A stretch of 64,000 nt of DNA, taken from the NCBI RefSeq assembly GCF_024505185.1, contig NZ_JANIBJ010000003.1, positions 1 through 64,000 of the forward strand. Reading direction: 5' to 3'. A program made the translations under genes and the position numbers. The notes under the pieces are model-generated. The model had not been told where the DNA came from and did not search any database. It saw only the letters and a program-made list of their open reading frames with translations. The DNA is from Methylomonas subterranea. GTDB lineage: Bacteria; Pseudomonadota; Gammaproteobacteria; Methylococcales; Methylomonadaceae. Positions within the stretch are counted from its first letter, which is position 1. Each line of letters opens with the position of its first letter. Below are positions 54,057 through 64,000 of this stretch, in pieces.

Positions 54057-54872
54057 TTATTGACCGTTGTTAAGGCGACGAAGCAAGGCCCGACCAGTAA
54101 TAAGGGCTAGATGCAGTCGGAACGTACTGTGATCTTCGTCCGAGAGACCGGGATGCGATCCATCGGTATGCAGCATCTTGAACAAGCCGTTCAGGTAGTT
54201 CTTTCCGTCGCCAGTCCATTCATTCCTGCTGCTCGACAGGAACCCGCGCTCCGCGAGCCAGGCTCGGCGGTTCTCGCTCGACGGCAACTCGTTAGCTTGT
54301 GGATCAATGTGCGATGCGATGTCACTGAGCAAGCCTTCCAAGAAGGTTCGTATCTGACTGTTCGCCGCCGCCCAGTCACCTCGTGTATGCGCGTCGATTG
54401 CTTGGTCCAAGTGCCCCAAAGCCACGGTGAAACCGAACTGCTTCAGCAATTGATGAACTTCGTCATCGGCCTCAGGAAGTTCCACTTCACCAGGCAATGC
54501 CGCACGCAGTAATGGAGTTCGCGTGTCCTCATCCCAGGACACAACATAGCCATCGAGGGCCAATCCTCTCAGAAAACGTTCCTGCTCGGCCTTATTGTAT
54601 CGCGGAACGGTCGCACCAACGGCCTCGCGAACCGCGGCTTCGGCTAGTGTCATCGCTCTGCTCAACGTGCTGATCACTTGAGTCGCGCGTTGGGTAACAA
54701 TGCGTGCTAACAAGGCACTCTTCGCGGTCACGCTTTTTGCTGCCCCCAAAGGAATTTCGTCATCCAGCCCCAGCCGTATCACGAGCAGATCGAAATTTGC
54801 TTGCGTGAACTTTTCCCCGAGGAATTCAATCGCTGAGACAACAGTGGGACGGGTAAACGGATGGGGCTTCAT
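54057..54872 (-). CDS. Unknown protein, possible HEPN-like C-terminal domain
   Basis: The first 110 residues of this 271-residue protein are helical (DLLVIRLGLDDEIPLGAAKS opening). The C-terminal part has ANSQIRTFLEGLLSDIASHID near 170-190 and KMLHTDGSHPGLSDEDHSTFRLHLALITGRALL near 230-265, listed here in parts. A helical pair with an Arg/His-rich turn is reminiscent of HEPN or abortive-infection C-terminal domains, but the match is weak. It lies beside the methyltransferase island on the same strand but 430 bp away and with higher GC, so it may be a separate acquisition. The function is unknown. Confidence 0.55.
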   Translation of the reverse strand: MKPHPFTRPTVVSAIEFLGEKFTQANFDLLVIRLGLDDEIPLGAAKSVTAKSALLARIVTQRATQVISTLSRAMTLAEAAVREAVGATVPRYNKAEQERFLRGLALDGYVVSWDEDTRTPLLRAALPGEVELPEADDEVHQLLKQFGFTVALGHLDQAIDAHTRGDWAAANSQIRTFLEGLLSDIASHIDPQANELPSSENRRAWLAERGFLSSSRNEWTGDGKNYLNGLFKMLHTDGSHPGLSDEDHSTFRLHLALITGRALLRRLNNGQ

Positions 54873-55251
54873 GCTATCGGCTTTCTTTATTTGTCGTTAT
54901 AGTGCTGTCAAGCGCTTCCATCGCTGTTGTCACACCTTTTTTTCAGCTATGTCTACACCTGGGATGCCTTTGCGCGAGGCCAAAGAGCATCTACGTCATG
55001 GCAATGCAGCGCCCTCTTGGCTACGCGGTTGTTAGCTTGCCATCGTTCAACACTTCTGTATATCATCGGTGATAAGTAACTATGGCTGGTAATGATTAAA
55101 TCGCTGCCATTGAATCAGATTGACTGAAAGACCGCAACGGGTCGATTGCAACAATTCGCCATGTTCAAAAGCCATCATTTGCTACCGGCATCATCGCGTT
55201 CATAAAGGGGGGCGATTTGGCGCGAATAGGCCGGAGTGTTCCGGATTGCGG
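54873..55251. other. Gap without recognised gene
   Basis: No coding frame with a plausible start, no terminator and no clear repeat was seen in this 380-bp stretch between the unknown protein and the BaiN-type gene. It marks the junction from the accessory island back to backbone. Confidence 0.4.
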
Positions 55252-56439
55252 TCAGGCGTATTGCCCGGCGCACCAGCCGGAAGACCAGGCCCATTGGAAG
55301 TTGTAACCGCCCAACCAACCGGTCACATCCACCACTTCGCCGATAAAAAACAAACCCGGCACCCGCAAGGACTCCATGGTTTTGGACGACAAGGCGTCGC
55401 AATCGACGCCCCCCAAGGTTACTTCGGCGGTGCGATAACCCTCGCTGCCGTTCGGTTTGATATGCCAAGCCTGCAGATGATCGGCCACCCGCTGCAATTG
55501 CTTATCCGAACAATCGACCAGACTGGATTCTAGCAACGCTTCGGGCAATAAGGCCTGCAGCAGGCGCTTGGGTAAATACTCCGCCAGCCAGGTTTTGAGT
55601 TTCAACTTACCGCCCTGACCGCGCTGCTGTTTCAATAACGCAAGCAAGGCCATATCGGGCAAGCAATTGATCCGTAGCGCCTCGCCGGGCCGCCAATAGG
55701 AGGAAATCTGCAAAATGGCGGGACCGCTGAGGCCGCGATGGGTAAACAGCAGGTTTTCCCTGAATGAACGGTTTTGATAACTCACTTCGCACGGCACGGC
55801 GATACCGGTCAAGGCGGAAAACACGTCCTTATCGGCCGGTTGCAAGGTCAAGGGCACCAAGCCCGCGCGGGTCGGCCAGACTTTGATGTCGAATTGTTCC
55901 GCCAGTTGATAACCGAACGGCGTGGCGCCCATCTTGGGGATGGACAGTCCGCCGGTCGCCACCACCAGCGACCGGCAACGCATATCCCCTTGCGATGTCC
56001 GTAAATGAAACCCGCCGCCGCTGCCGCGAGCGACCTGCGCTATCGGGCAATTCAATACCAGTTCGACACCATGGCGCCGGCATTCGGCCAACAACATGTC
56101 CAATATGTCCCTGGCGCTGTTATCGCAGAACAACTGCCCGTGCAAACGTTCGTGGAAAGGGATTTGGTAACGCTGCACCAAGGCCAGGAAATCCCATTGG
56201 TTGAAACGCTTTAATGCCGATTTGCAAAAATGCGGGTTATGGGAAATATAGCGCTCCGGCTCCAGCGTGTAATTGGTAAAGTTACAGCGACCGCCGCCGG
56301 ACATCAGAATTTTTTTACCGGGCCGGTTGGCATGATCCAACACTCGCACCTTGCGCCCGCGTTTTGCGGCTTCCATTGCGCACATCAGGCCCGATGCGCC
56401 GGCGCCTATTACCAACACATCTACTTTCATATCAGACAT
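55252..56439 (-). CDS. BaiN/RdsA-family FAD-dependent oxidoreductase (HI0933-like)
   Basis: The protein is 395 residues from MSDMKVDVLVIGAGASGLM, chosen for the AAGG site about 10 bases upstream. It has the N-terminal FAD loop GAGASGLMCAMEAAKRG, RPGKKILMSGGGRCNFTN, and the closing VTGWLGGYNFQWAWSSGW, all typical of the HI0933/YhiN flavoprotein family. The substrate is unknown in most bacteria. It overlaps slightly in context with the histidine kinase gene 32 bases upstream on the same strand. Confidence 0.88.
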   Translation of the reverse strand: MSDMKVDVLVIGAGASGLMCAMEAAKRGRKVRVLDHANRPGKKILMSGGGRCNFTNYTLEPERYISHNPHFCKSALKRFNQWDFLALVQRYQIPFHERLHGQLFCDNSARDILDMLLAECRRHGVELVLNCPIAQVARGSGGGFHLRTSQGDMRCRSLVVATGGLSIPKMGATPFGYQLAEQFDIKVWPTRAGLVPLTLQPADKDVFSALTGIAVPCEVSYQNRSFRENLLFTHRGLSGPAILQISSYWRPGEALRINCLPDMALLALLKQQRGQGGKLKLKTWLAEYLPKRLLQALLPEALLESSLVDCSDKQLQRVADHLQAWHIKPNGSEGYRTAEVTLGGVDCDALSSKTMESLRVPGLFFIGEVVDVTGWLGGYNFQWAWSSGWCAGQYA

Positions 56440-56471
56440 GCCGGCAACTACCTTGAAATGAATCCATATAA

Positions 56472-58064
56472 TCAAATAAGCGGCTTGGTTTTAACGATGG
56501 GCCTATCTTGCAGTTCAATCACAAAATTGGCGCCGTCGGCGTCATTAAAGGCTTGCAATGAACCCATCATATTGTTTTCTATAATGATTTTCGACATATA
56601 AAGCCCGATGCCGGTACCTTTCCCTTGATCCTTGGTGGTGAAGTAGGGATCGTAAATTTTATCGAAAATAGCCTCGGGAATACCGCCCGCGTTATCCTTT
56701 ACCACGATACGCGTGGTTTGGTCGCTTGTTTTATTCACGCCGATATCGATAGCCGGTCGCAGCGGCCGCCTTTCCAGCAAAATGTCCTTTGCGTTATTGA
56801 TTAAATTTAAAATCACTTGAGAAAACTCCCCTTCCAAGCCGTTTATCATTAAGTCGTCCGGGCAATTTATCGTTAAAACAATATTATGCCGCTTCAATTG
56901 CGCATCCAATAATTCGGCAGTCGTCTGAATCACATGATAGGCATTAAACGGTTCGATATGTTTATTGGGTTTAAAAAAGTTTCTAAAGTCGTCTATGGTA
57001 GTCGACATTTTATGAATCAAGCGATCCGACTTTTCCATGCTGGATACCATGAAACTTTCGTCCAATTTACCCAATTTAAATCTTAACTGCAGATTCTGCT
57101 GCACCAAGCCCAGCGCATTCAAGGGTTGGCGCCATTGATGGGCGATGGCGCCTATCATTTCCCCCATGGCGGCGGAGCGCGATTGGTGAATCAGCAAGGC
57201 CTCCTGCGTTTTACTCTTGGCAACTTCTTCCTTGATCCTTTTATCCAGGTCGGCATTCAAATCGGCGAGTTCCCGCGTGCGGGTGCCGACTTCGCGTTCC
57301 AGTTCCTGGTTGTAATGCTCCAGGGCTTGATTGGACAGCATCAGCGAATCGACCATTTTGTTGAAGCTATCCGACAACACGCCGATTTCATCGTTGCGCG
57401 CTATGGTAGATCTAACGGTCAAATCGCCCGCCGCAACCTGAGTTGCCAGTTGACTGATGGTCGAAACCGGATCGGATATCCACCTGGCAAAAAAGAAACC
57501 CACCACCAGAATCATAACCAATGAGGCGCTGATGATATATATAATTTTATAATACATATCATGGATATATTTATCGTAGTCGGCGGTTGAAAAACCTATA
57601 TGCAGCCAGCCCCAGTCTATACTGGAGAAGCGGATGGGATATACAAAATGATAAACATTTTTGTACTGTTCCCTATCCGTTATAACAAAGGAAATTTTTT
57701 CGCCTTGCAATGCGGCCGTATTACTATCCAATTCAGCCAGCAGATGCCAGTTTTTCTGGTTGACGAATATTTTATCGCCCTGTTTTGGCGAGACAATCAG
57801 ATAATAAATACCGGCGTTATTTTTTAAAACCTCGACATTATGCTCCACGATAAAGCCATAATCCTTGCTGATGATGGCGTCGGACGTGGCCTGCACGATG
57901 GATTTGGATACCGTTTCCGCCTGCGCATACATAATCTGCCGCAATGCGGTTTTCTGCATGGGAATAACCATAAAGGCAAAGAACAAGGTAATGGCCAATA
58001 CCAAAAAGGCAAAAACCCAAAAAACACGTAGAAATATGGTGCGCTTCGGTTTAATGACAGTCAT
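56472..58064 (-). CDS. Membrane sensor histidine kinase
   Basis: This 530-residue protein has a first membrane helix at about 10-32, a periplasmic sensor of about 140 residues, a second helix near 175-195, a HAMP segment, a coiled coil, and the kinase core: H309 in IAHQWRQPLNALGL (phosphoacceptor), N-box NLINNAKDIL, GGIPEAIFDKIYDPYFTTK and GTGIGLYMSK. It follows a PhnD-like periplasmic binding protein by 82 bases in one unit. This suggests that the binding protein delivers the signal. No response regulator is adjacent. Confidence 0.9.
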   Translation of the reverse strand: MTVIKPKRTIFLRVFWVFAFLVLAITLFFAFMVIPMQKTALRQIMYAQAETVSKSIVQATSDAIISKDYGFIVEHNVEVLKNNAGIYYLIVSPKQGDKIFVNQKNWHLLAELDSNTAALQGEKISFVITDREQYKNVYHFVYPIRFSSIDWGWLHIGFSTADYDKYIHDMYYKIIYIISASLVMILVVGFFFARWISDPVSTISQLATQVAAGDLTVRSTIARNDEIGVLSDSFNKMVDSLMLSNQALEHYNQELEREVGTRTRELADLNADLDKRIKEEVAKSKTQEALLIHQSRSAAMGEMIGAIAHQWRQPLNALGLVQQNLQLRFKLGKLDESFMVSSMEKSDRLIHKMSTTIDDFRNFFKPNKHIEPFNAYHVIQTTAELLDAQLKRHNIVLTINCPDDLMINGLEGEFSQVILNLINNAKDILLERRPLRPAIDIGVNKTSDQTTRIVVKDNAGGIPEAIFDKIYDPYFTTKDQGKGTGIGLYMSKIIIENNMMGSLQAFNDADGANFVIELQDRPIVKTKPLI

Positions 58065-58146
58065 ATGCCAGGCCGGATATAGTACAAGAACTCATTTCGC
58101 CACTTTTAACAACCGAAACCAAGCGCCGTATCGGGATATTCGCATC

Positions 58147-59070
58147 TTATTTGATTGCATGCATCAATAAGCGGGCATGCTCCCTATCCAGACTATCCAC
58201 TAAATCCAATTCCTCGACCTTAAGAAAATCCAGTTCCGGAGTTTTGTAAATATCCAGTATTTGCTTGCCCCTGGGGCTTTTATAAAAAGACAGCGCAATT
58301 CGCCTGATTTCATCCGCCAGCGGGTAAGATTTATTGATATAACTGTAGTTTTTACTTCTAACTTCGAAACTGTCCAATATTTTTATTTTATTTTTAACAT
58401 CGGGATTTAATTCCGTCATGACCTGATACGAATTAAAGTACACCAAGCCGACGTCGGCTTTGTCAAAATACAAATCCAATACGATGCGAGTCGCCTTGGC
58501 CTGTTGCTGTATCGATGGGTTCAATTTTTTATAGCTTTTATTAAAGCTTCTTAAAAAGAGCGTATCCAAATAAATATCGGATAGTTCATCGCCCTCCAGC
58601 ATGGCGATACGCTTGCCGCGCAGATCCTCGATAGCGTTTATATTTTTATCCGACCGGACGACAAGCAGCAGATTATCCGGTTGCCTGCCTTCCAGCATCC
58701 CGGAAAAACCATCCGTTATTTCATCCCGTTTAAAGTATCTGGAAATCAATAAGGGCGGCGCGACTATTATATCCAACTTGCCTTTATCGTAATCGTCGCG
58801 CATTTCCCGCATGCTTTCATACAGGAAAGCGCCGGTGCTGGAAATATAAAGCCCGGCCTTCTCCGCTTCCACGGCCAGAGCATCCTTTACCCAGAAATTC
58901 AGCGAAATTTCAATATCGCTGATACTGGCCTGCTCGGTAATGGATTTAATATAAAATCCCATGTTTACCCGACTATTATTATCCGCAACCACATCCGCTT
59001 GCGCGAAACCAAGCTGACACATAAATAATATGCCGCATGCCAGCAAGGAATGTTTTTTGGTAAAATTCAT
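58147..59070 (-). CDS. PhnD-like periplasmic substrate-binding protein
   Basis: The protein is 307 residues from MNFTKKHSLLACG, with AGGA just upstream. It has a signal peptide (LLACGILFMCQLGFAQA). The rest is a type 2 periplasmic binding fold of the phosphate/phosphonate (PhnD) class: KLDIIVAPPLLISRYF, LRGKRIAMLEGDELSDIYLD and ADVGLVYFNSYQVM. No ABC permease or ATPase gene is nearby; the next gene is a membrane histidine kinase, so it probably acts as a sensor partner. The ligand is unknown. Confidence 0.85.
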   Translation of the reverse strand: MNFTKKHSLLACGILFMCQLGFAQADVVADNNSRVNMGFYIKSITEQASISDIEISLNFWVKDALAVEAEKAGLYISSTGAFLYESMREMRDDYDKGKLDIIVAPPLLISRYFKRDEITDGFSGMLEGRQPDNLLLVVRSDKNINAIEDLRGKRIAMLEGDELSDIYLDTLFLRSFNKSYKKLNPSIQQQAKATRIVLDLYFDKADVGLVYFNSYQVMTELNPDVKNKIKILDSFEVRSKNYSYINKSYPLADEIRRIALSFYKSPRGKQILDIYKTPELDFLKVEELDLVDSLDREHARLLMHAIK

Positions 59071-59254
59071 GGCCTTCCTAAGTCTAAAACCCGCACGCAT
59101 TTAGCAATATATCGATAAAATCATTAACCTTTGAAAGAAAATCCTCAACACACAGACACCGAAAAAATATAGCTACTCCGGACACTCACTAGCGTTTGTT
59201 TAAGTTTACTCTTAACCCGCTTACGGGCTATAGTCGAAACTCCAGCCACATAAA

Positions 59255-59276
59255 CGGCCCGCCGCGTGCTGGGCCG
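59255..59276. other. Hairpin upstream of the SPOR-like gene
   Basis: CGGCCC pairs with GGGCCG around GCCGCGTGCT, 35 bases before the start codon. It has no T run. It may be a leader structure. Confidence 0.35.
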
Positions 59277-59310
59277 ACCGCGTAAAAGCCCGAACCCATG
59301 GGAGGCGATT

Positions 59311-60003
59311 ATGAATATCCATCTAAGCGACCGGCAGCGGTTTTTATTCGCCGGACTGGGCGGCATTATGCCGACCCTGCTGAATTTGATCGTGATCGAT
59401 CTGGAAACCTTGCTGTTAAACGTTACCGCTCTGTCGCTATTGTCTTACCTGATCCGGGTGTTGGCCCTGTTTGCCATCGGCGGCGTGGTCGGCTGGTTGA
59501 ATCGTAGCGAATGCGACCCGGTCAAGCTGTTCCAGCTAGGCATTGCCGCGCCGGCCATGATTACCGCCGCCATGAACGGCGGCCGGGTCGCGCTGCCGGA
59601 CGCACCGGCCGCCGCAAGCCCTCGGGTTTCCTGGCACATAATATCCCCAGCTTATGCACAGACCGACCCGGCCGACAGCACGCTGAAGCGCTTCACGATG
59701 CCGGCGGAAACCTCCGCTCAACAAATTTACCGTGGCTTGTTCGGCGCGCTGCCCAAGAATGTCTGGTTCGTGATTGTCGGTTCGCATCTAAGCCGGGAGG
59801 ACGCCGAAAAACAAGCCAAGCGGCTGCGGGACAATTACCGCAATTTCACCGCCGAAGTCTACGAACCCTACGGCGATAACCCCTATTACGCGGTAGTCAT
59901 CGGTGCCCAGTTGACACTGGCGGAAGCGAGAAGACTGCAACAACAAGCCATTGCCGCCGGTTTCCCCAAGGACAGCTATTTATGGACTTTTCCGCAGCGC
60001 TGA
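59311..60003 (+). CDS. Membrane protein with C-terminal SPOR-like domain
   Basis: The protein is 230 residues from MNIHLSDRQR, with a strong GGAGG 5 bases upstream. It has two or three hydrophobic segments at residues about 11-60 and a linker rich in Ala/Pro. The C-terminal 75 residues (VWFVIVGSHLSREDAEKQAKRL, YYAVVIGAQLTLAEARRL) have the paired beta-alpha pattern of SPOR domains, which bind denuded peptidoglycan at division sites. The function of the whole protein is unknown. It is convergent with dnaE, 5 bases between stops. Confidence 0.65.
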   Translation: MNIHLSDRQRFLFAGLGGIMPTLLNLIVIDLETLLLNVTALSLLSYLIRVLALFAIGGVVGWLNRSECDPVKLFQLGIAAPAMITAAMNGGRVALPDAPAAASPRVSWHIISPAYAQTDPADSTLKRFTMPAETSAQQIYRGLFGALPKNVWFVIVGSHLSREDAEKQAKRLRDNYRNFTAEVYEPYGDNPYYAVVIGAQLTLAEARRLQQQAIAAGFPKDSYLWTFPQR

Positions 60004-60008
60004 GCCGG

Positions 60009-63000
60009 TCAATTCCGGTATTTCACCGTGACCGCCTCTAGCGACAGCAGCCTGCGTAAACGAATCAATAACTCGTCGCCGGGCCTAACCCGCCAGTCGT
60101 CTCCCAGTTGCAGCGAGGCCCTGGCGCTGTCGGCGGCATATTCTATGGCGACGGGGCAATCGCCGCCGCGAAACGGCAGCAGGATTTGCTTGAGCCGGTC
60201 GACAAACGCGGAGGGTTCCGGAAATTGCGCCGCATCCCAGTTCAACACGATGCCGCGGGCGAACATTTCCCTGGCCTCCTCCATGCTGTAGAGTTTTTCC
60301 GCCGTCATGCGCAGGCTGTTGCTGAAATCGTCCATGGCCAAGGAACCTTCCGCCACCAACACGCTGTCCTTGCACAGCAAATCCCGGTATTTGTCGAAAA
60401 TACCGCTGAAGGCGGCGACTTCCAGCCGGCCGGTACGGTCGTCCAGCGTGGCGAAGCCCATCATCTTGCCTTGCTTGGTTTGCCGGGTGCGGATATCCAC
60501 AACCAAGCCGGCCACCCTGGCTTCCATTTTGCCCTTGATGCGTCCGGCATCGGCTTCCAGACTGCCCAAGGTGCCGTGGGTGAATTGCTTTAATTCCGGC
60601 AGGTACTCGGCAATCGGATGACCGGTCAGAAACAAACCCAAGGTTTGCTTTTCGGCTTCCAACTTCTCCTTTTCCGTCCAGGCTTCCACCGCGGTCGCGT
60701 AGGCGTCCGCCTCGTTGTCGCTTTCCTCCACCTCGACACCCAGACCGAACAGGTCGTTCTGGCCGGCCAGCGCCATCCTGCCGTGCTGTTCGGCCACTCG
60801 CAGAGCGGTGGTCAATTCGGCCAAGTGCGCGGCGCGGTTGGGATCGATGGCATCCAGCGCCCCTGCCCTGATCAACGCCTCCAGCACCCGCCGGTTGACC
60901 TTGCGCAAATCGACCCGTTTGCACAGGTCGTAAAGGCCGGCATAGGGCCCGTTGGCGTTGCGCTCCCTGAGCAAGTCCTCGATGGCATTTTCGCCGACGC
61001 CCTTGATGGCGCCGATACCGTAGACGATCCACCCCTTATCGTTGACGGTAAAATGGTAGTTGGAAACATTGATGTCCGGCGGGCAAATAACCAGCTTCAT
61101 TTCCCGGCATTCGTCGATCAACACCACCACCTTGTCGGTGTTGTCCATGTCCGACGACATTACCGCCGCCATGAAGGCGGCCGGATAATGGGCTTTCAAC
61201 CAGGCGGTCTGATACGCCACCAAGGCGTAGGCGGCCGAATGCGATTTGTTGAAACCGTAGCCGGCGAATTTTTCCATCAAGTCGAACACGTAGGTGGCAA
61301 TGCCGGCATCTATGCCGTTCGCCACCGAACCCGCCATGAACTTTTCCCTTTCCTTGGCCATTTCCTCCGGTTTTTTCTTACCCATGGCCCGCCGCAGCAT
61401 GTCGGCGCCGCCCAGCGTGTAATTTGCCAGTTCGCGGGCGATCTGCATCACCTGTTCCTGATACAGGATAACCCCGTTGGTAGGTTTGAGAATGGGTTCC
61501 AGCAAGGGATGGGCGTATTCAGCCTTGGCGCCGTGCTTGACGTTGATGTAATCGTCCACCATGCCCGACTCCAGCGGGCCGGGCCTAAACAGCGCCACCA
61601 GCGCGATGATGTCGTCGAAGCAGTCGGGTTTGAGTTTTTTGATCAGCGCCTTCATACCGCTGGACTCGAGCTGGAACACCGCCGTGGTCTGGGCGTTTTT
61701 CAACAACTCGTAACTGGCCGGGTCGTCGCGCGGAATCTGGCTGATGTCGACTGGCGGCTCACCCCGTTGCGTACGCTGGCGGTTGATGGTCTGCAAGGCC
61801 CAGTCGATGATGGTTAGCGTGCGCAGACCCAAAAAGTCGAACTTGACCAAGCCGACCGCTTCGACGTCGTCCTTATCGAACTGGGTCACCAGATTGCCAC
61901 CGCCCTGCTCGCAATACAGCGGCGCAAAGTCGGTCAGTTTGGTCGGCGAAATCACCACCCCGCCGGCGTGCTTGCCGGCGTTACGGGAAATGCCTTCCAG
62001 CGAACGCGCCATGTCGATCAGGGCTTTGACTTCCTCTTCACTGTCGTACAAGGCCTTGAGTTCGGCGCTTTCCTTCAGAGCCTTTTCCAGGGTCATGCCG
62101 ATCTCGAACGGAATCAGCTTGGCCAGTCTGTCAACGAAGCCGTAGGCATGCCCCATTACCCGGCCGACGTCGCGTATTACCGCCTTGGCGGCCATCGAAC
62201 CGTAAGTGATGATTTGCGAGACGTGGTCGCGGCCGTAATGGCGAGCCACGTAATCGATCACCTCGTCGCGACGCTCCATGCAAAAGTCGATATCGAAGTC
62301 GGGCATGGACACCCGTTCCGGATTCAAAAAGCGCTCGAACAGCAAATCGAATTCGATAGGGTCCAGGTCGGTAATCTTCAGCGCATACGCCACCAGCGAA
62401 CCGGCTCCGGATCCCCGCCCCGGCCCGACCGGAATATCGTTATTCTTGGCCCATTGGATGAAGTCGGCCACGATCATGAAATAGCCAGGAAAACCCATCT
62501 GCACGATCACGTCCAGTTCGATTTCCAAGCGTTCGTCGTAGACCTTGCGGTTTTCCTCGAAACTGCCCTTGCCTACCGGCGCGTGTTGCGCCAGACGTTG
62601 TTCCAGGCCTTGGCGGGAGGCATGGCGGAAATGATCGTCCAGCGTCATGCCTGCCGGCACCGGAAAATCCGGCAGATAGTTTTCGCCCAGGGTCAGTTCG
62701 ACGTTACAGCGCTGGGCGATGACAACCGTGTTTTCCAGGGCTTCCGGAATGTCGGCAAACAACTCCGCCATTTCCTCGGCCGTGCGCAAATATTGTTGGT
62801 TGGTGTAATTTTTCGGCCGGCGGCTATCGTCCAACACCCGGCCCTGATGGATGCATACCCGCACTTCGTGGGCATCGAAATCGGCCTTGCCGATAAAGCG
62901 CACATCGTTGGTCGCCACCACCGGCAGTTCCAACGCCGTGGCCAAATCGACCGCCAACCGGATATAGCGCTCCTCGTCCGCCTTGCCCACTCGTTGCAGT

Positions 63001-63503
63001 TCCAGATAAAAGCAGTCGGGAAACAAATCCCGCCAATATTCGGCGCAACGCTTGGCCAGCTGGGCATTTTCCGCCAATAAGGCTTGACCGATATCGCCTT
63101 CCATGGCGCCGGACAACACGATCAGCCCCTGACGATTGTGTTCCAGCCAATCCTTTTGCAGCATCGGTATGCCTTGATGCTGGCCTTGTTGGTAGCCTTG
63201 GGATATCAACTCGGTCAAGGCCACGTAGCCGGGCTTGTTGCGGGCCAGCAGCGTCAGCCGATGCGGAGCGGCCGGCTCGTCGTCGTTGTAAATCCATACA
63301 TCGGCGCCGGCGATCGGCTTAATGCCGGCGCCTTGCGCGGCCTTATAGAACTTGACCAACGAAAACAGGTTGCTTTGCTCTGTTATCGCCGCAGCCGGGA
63401 TGGCGTAATCCGCCAGTTTCTTGACCAGGGGCTTGATTCTGACGATACCGTCGACCAGCGAAAATTCGCTATGTATCCTGAGATGTACAAAACCGGGGGT
63501 CAT
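60009..63503 (-). CDS. dnaE: DNA polymerase III alpha subunit
   Basis: This 1164-residue replicative polymerase has the N-terminal PHP domain ([17 protein letters not shown]), catalytic Asp residues in [12 protein letters not shown] near 400, [33 protein letters not shown]-type segment near 745, and C-terminal helix-hairpin-helix and OB-fold parts. It synthesises the chromosome as core of the Pol III holoenzyme. The ATG overlaps the rnhB stop (ATGA), the usual rnhB-dnaE order in Gammaproteobacteria. Confidence 0.97.
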   Translation of the reverse strand: MTPGFVHLRIHSEFSLVDGIVRIKPLVKKLADYAIPAAAITEQSNLFSLVKFYKAAQGAGIKPIAGADVWIYNDDEPAAPHRLTLLARNKPGYVALTELISQGYQQGQHQGIPMLQKDWLEHNRQGLIVLSGAMEGDIGQALLAENAQLAKRCAEYWRDLFPDCFYLELQRVGKADEERYIRLAVDLATALELPVVATNDVRFIGKADFDAHEVRVCIHQGRVLDDSRRPKNYTNQQYLRTAEEMAELFADIPEALENTVVIAQRCNVELTLGENYLPDFPVPAGMTLDDHFRHASRQGLEQRLAQHAPVGKGSFEENRKVYDERLEIELDVIVQMGFPGYFMIVADFIQWAKNNDIPVGPGRGSGAGSLVAYALKITDLDPIEFDLLFERFLNPERVSMPDFDIDFCMERRDEVIDYVARHYGRDHVSQIITYGSMAAKAVIRDVGRVMGHAYGFVDRLAKLIPFEIGMTLEKALKESAELKALYDSEEEVKALIDMARSLEGISRNAGKHAGGVVISPTKLTDFAPLYCEQGGGNLVTQFDKDDVEAVGLVKFDFLGLRTLTIIDWALQTINRQRTQRGEPPVDISQIPRDDPASYELLKNAQTTAVFQLESSGMKALIKKLKPDCFDDIIALVALFRPGPLESGMVDDYINVKHGAKAEYAHPLLEPILKPTNGVILYQEQVMQIARELANYTLGGADMLRRAMGKKKPEEMAKEREKFMAGSVANGIDAGIATYVFDLMEKFAGYGFNKSHSAAYALVAYQTAWLKAHYPAAFMAAVMSSDMDNTDKVVVLIDECREMKLVICPPDINVSNYHFTVNDKGWIVYGIGAIKGVGENAIEDLLRERNANGPYAGLYDLCKRVDLRKVNRRVLEALIRAGALDAIDPNRAAHLAELTTALRVAEQHGRMALAGQNDLFGLGVEVEESDNEADAYATAVEAWTEKEKLEAEKQTLGLFLTGHPIAEYLPELKQFTHGTLGSLEADAGRIKGKMEARVAGLVVDIRTRQTKQGKMMGFATLDDRTGRLEVAAFSGIFDKYRDLLCKDSVLVAEGSLAMDDFSNSLRMTAEKLYSMEEAREMFARGIVLNWDAAQFPEPSAFVDRLKQILLPFRGGDCPVAIEYAADSARASLQLGDDWRVRPGDELLIRLRRLLSLEAVTVKYRN

Positions 63504-64000
63504 ATCGAACCGAGCAATATTTTTCGAACCGGCGCAAAACTGCGTCGGTGCTGGGGCGTAACCCCGTGTTGTTGCAAGGCCGCTAAATGCTGCTGGGTCG
63601 GATAGCCTTTATGCACGGCGAAATGATAACCCGGGTAAAGCCTGTCCAGCGTCAGCATTTCTTCATCTCTCGCCACCTTGGCCAGGATGGATGCGGCTGA
63701 AATCTCGGCGACCAGCAAATCGCCCTGTACGATGGCTTGCGCAGGACAAGGCAGAATTGGCAGACGGTTGCCGTCGACTTTGGCAAACGTGGGAGCCGGC
63801 TCCAGCATGGAAAATGCGCGTTGCATGGCGACCAGAGTGGCTTGAAGGATATTGATGGTGTCGATTTCGCTGACCTCCGCCCGTCCCACAGCCCAGCAAA
63901 CGGCGGAGGTTTTGATTTTTTCGGCCAAGTCGCGGCGTTTGTTTTCGCTGAGTTTTTTGGAATCCGTCAGGCCCGCAATGGGTTTATCCGGATGCAGAAT
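63500..64000 (-). CDS. rnhB: Ribonuclease HII, 5' end cut by the window edge
   Basis: The frame is open to base 64000, so about 166 C-terminal residues are visible. They include GLTDSKKLS near the left end of the visible part and [19 protein letters not shown], both typical of RNase HII, and a GSI end. The enzyme nicks ribonucleotides in DNA and RNA in hybrids. An internal TTG at 63928 is not the start. The stop overlaps the dnaE start. Confidence 0.95.
   Translation of the reverse strand: MLHPDKPIAGLTDSKKLSENKRRDLAEKIKTSAVCWAVGRAEVSEIDTINILQATLVAMQRAFSMLEPAPTFAKVDGNRLPILPCPAQAIVQGDLLVAEISAASILAKVARDEEMLTLDRLYPGYHFAVHKGYPTQQHLAALQQHGVTPQHRRSFAPVRKILLGSI

Noticed and set aside
60618-61817. 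Open frame antisense to dnaE
   Set aside because: Shadow of dnaE with no recognisable domain.

Overview
The window looks like chromosome of a gammaproteobacterial (type I) methanotroph, most likely Methylomonas or a close Methylococcaceae relative. The main reasons are a serine-cycle block (malyl-CoA lyase, both malate-CoA ligase subunits, serine-glyoxylate aminotransferase), a protein with a PEP-CTERM-type VPLPGA sorting tail, a split B12-dependent ribonucleotide reductase, and GC-rich housekeeping genes of gammaproteobacterial type. Genus is an inference; no 16S or methane monooxygenase gene is present. No tRNA, rRNA, CRISPR array, integrase or transposase gene was recognised.

Layout. 1-3651: end of an AT-rich unknown gene, then a minus-strand class II ribonucleotide reductase operon (nrdJa ... 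nrdJb) with a DUF4160/DUF2442 pair lodged between the halves and tandem NrdR boxes upstream. 4072-8873: a small exported protein and a large SNF2-family helicase. 9011-13562: mcl-mtkA-mtkB (minus) divergent from sga (plus), which convert malate to malyl-CoA, cleave it to glyoxylate and acetyl-CoA, and aminate glyoxylate to glycine. 13621-15139: an oxalate/formate-antiporter-family MFS carrier with a 39-residue small subunit. 15500-20078: a c-di-GMP-riboswitch-like leader, a PEP-CTERM protein, a large di-heme peroxidase and a glyoxylate/hydroxypyruvate reductase. 20408-23410: PfkB kinase, mazG and an exported basic-tail protein with overlapping genes, then dgkA and gcvH. 23546-35024: envelope, transport and redox genes (orphan adaptor, glycosyltransferase, PAP2, TrkH, lone SecF, a 1225-residue NfnAB-like fusion, Na+/H+ antiporter). 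35320-46789: cold-shock protein, rimO, tusE/tusB, a Gdx-type SMR exporter, PilZ protein, mfd, a HExxH membrane protein, mltA, an HD-GYP phosphodiesterase and a LexA-type repressor.

47503-53624 is an AT-richer accessory island and the most interesting part: a C5-cytosine methyltransferase, a 982-residue protein with an N-terminal MORC/MutL/Hsp90-like GHKL ATPase and a C-terminal histidine-kinase-like module, a receiver-domain protein, and a convergent Vsr-type nuclease. Together they read as a restriction/defence or DNA-surveillance cassette wired as a phosphorelay. It is followed by a gene of unknown function with a possible HEPN-like C-terminus.

55252-64000 returns to backbone: BaiN-type flavoprotein, a PhnD-like periplasmic protein with a histidine kinase, a SPOR-like membrane protein, dnaE and the end of rnhB. 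Intergenic regions carry several families of short interspersed inverted repeats.
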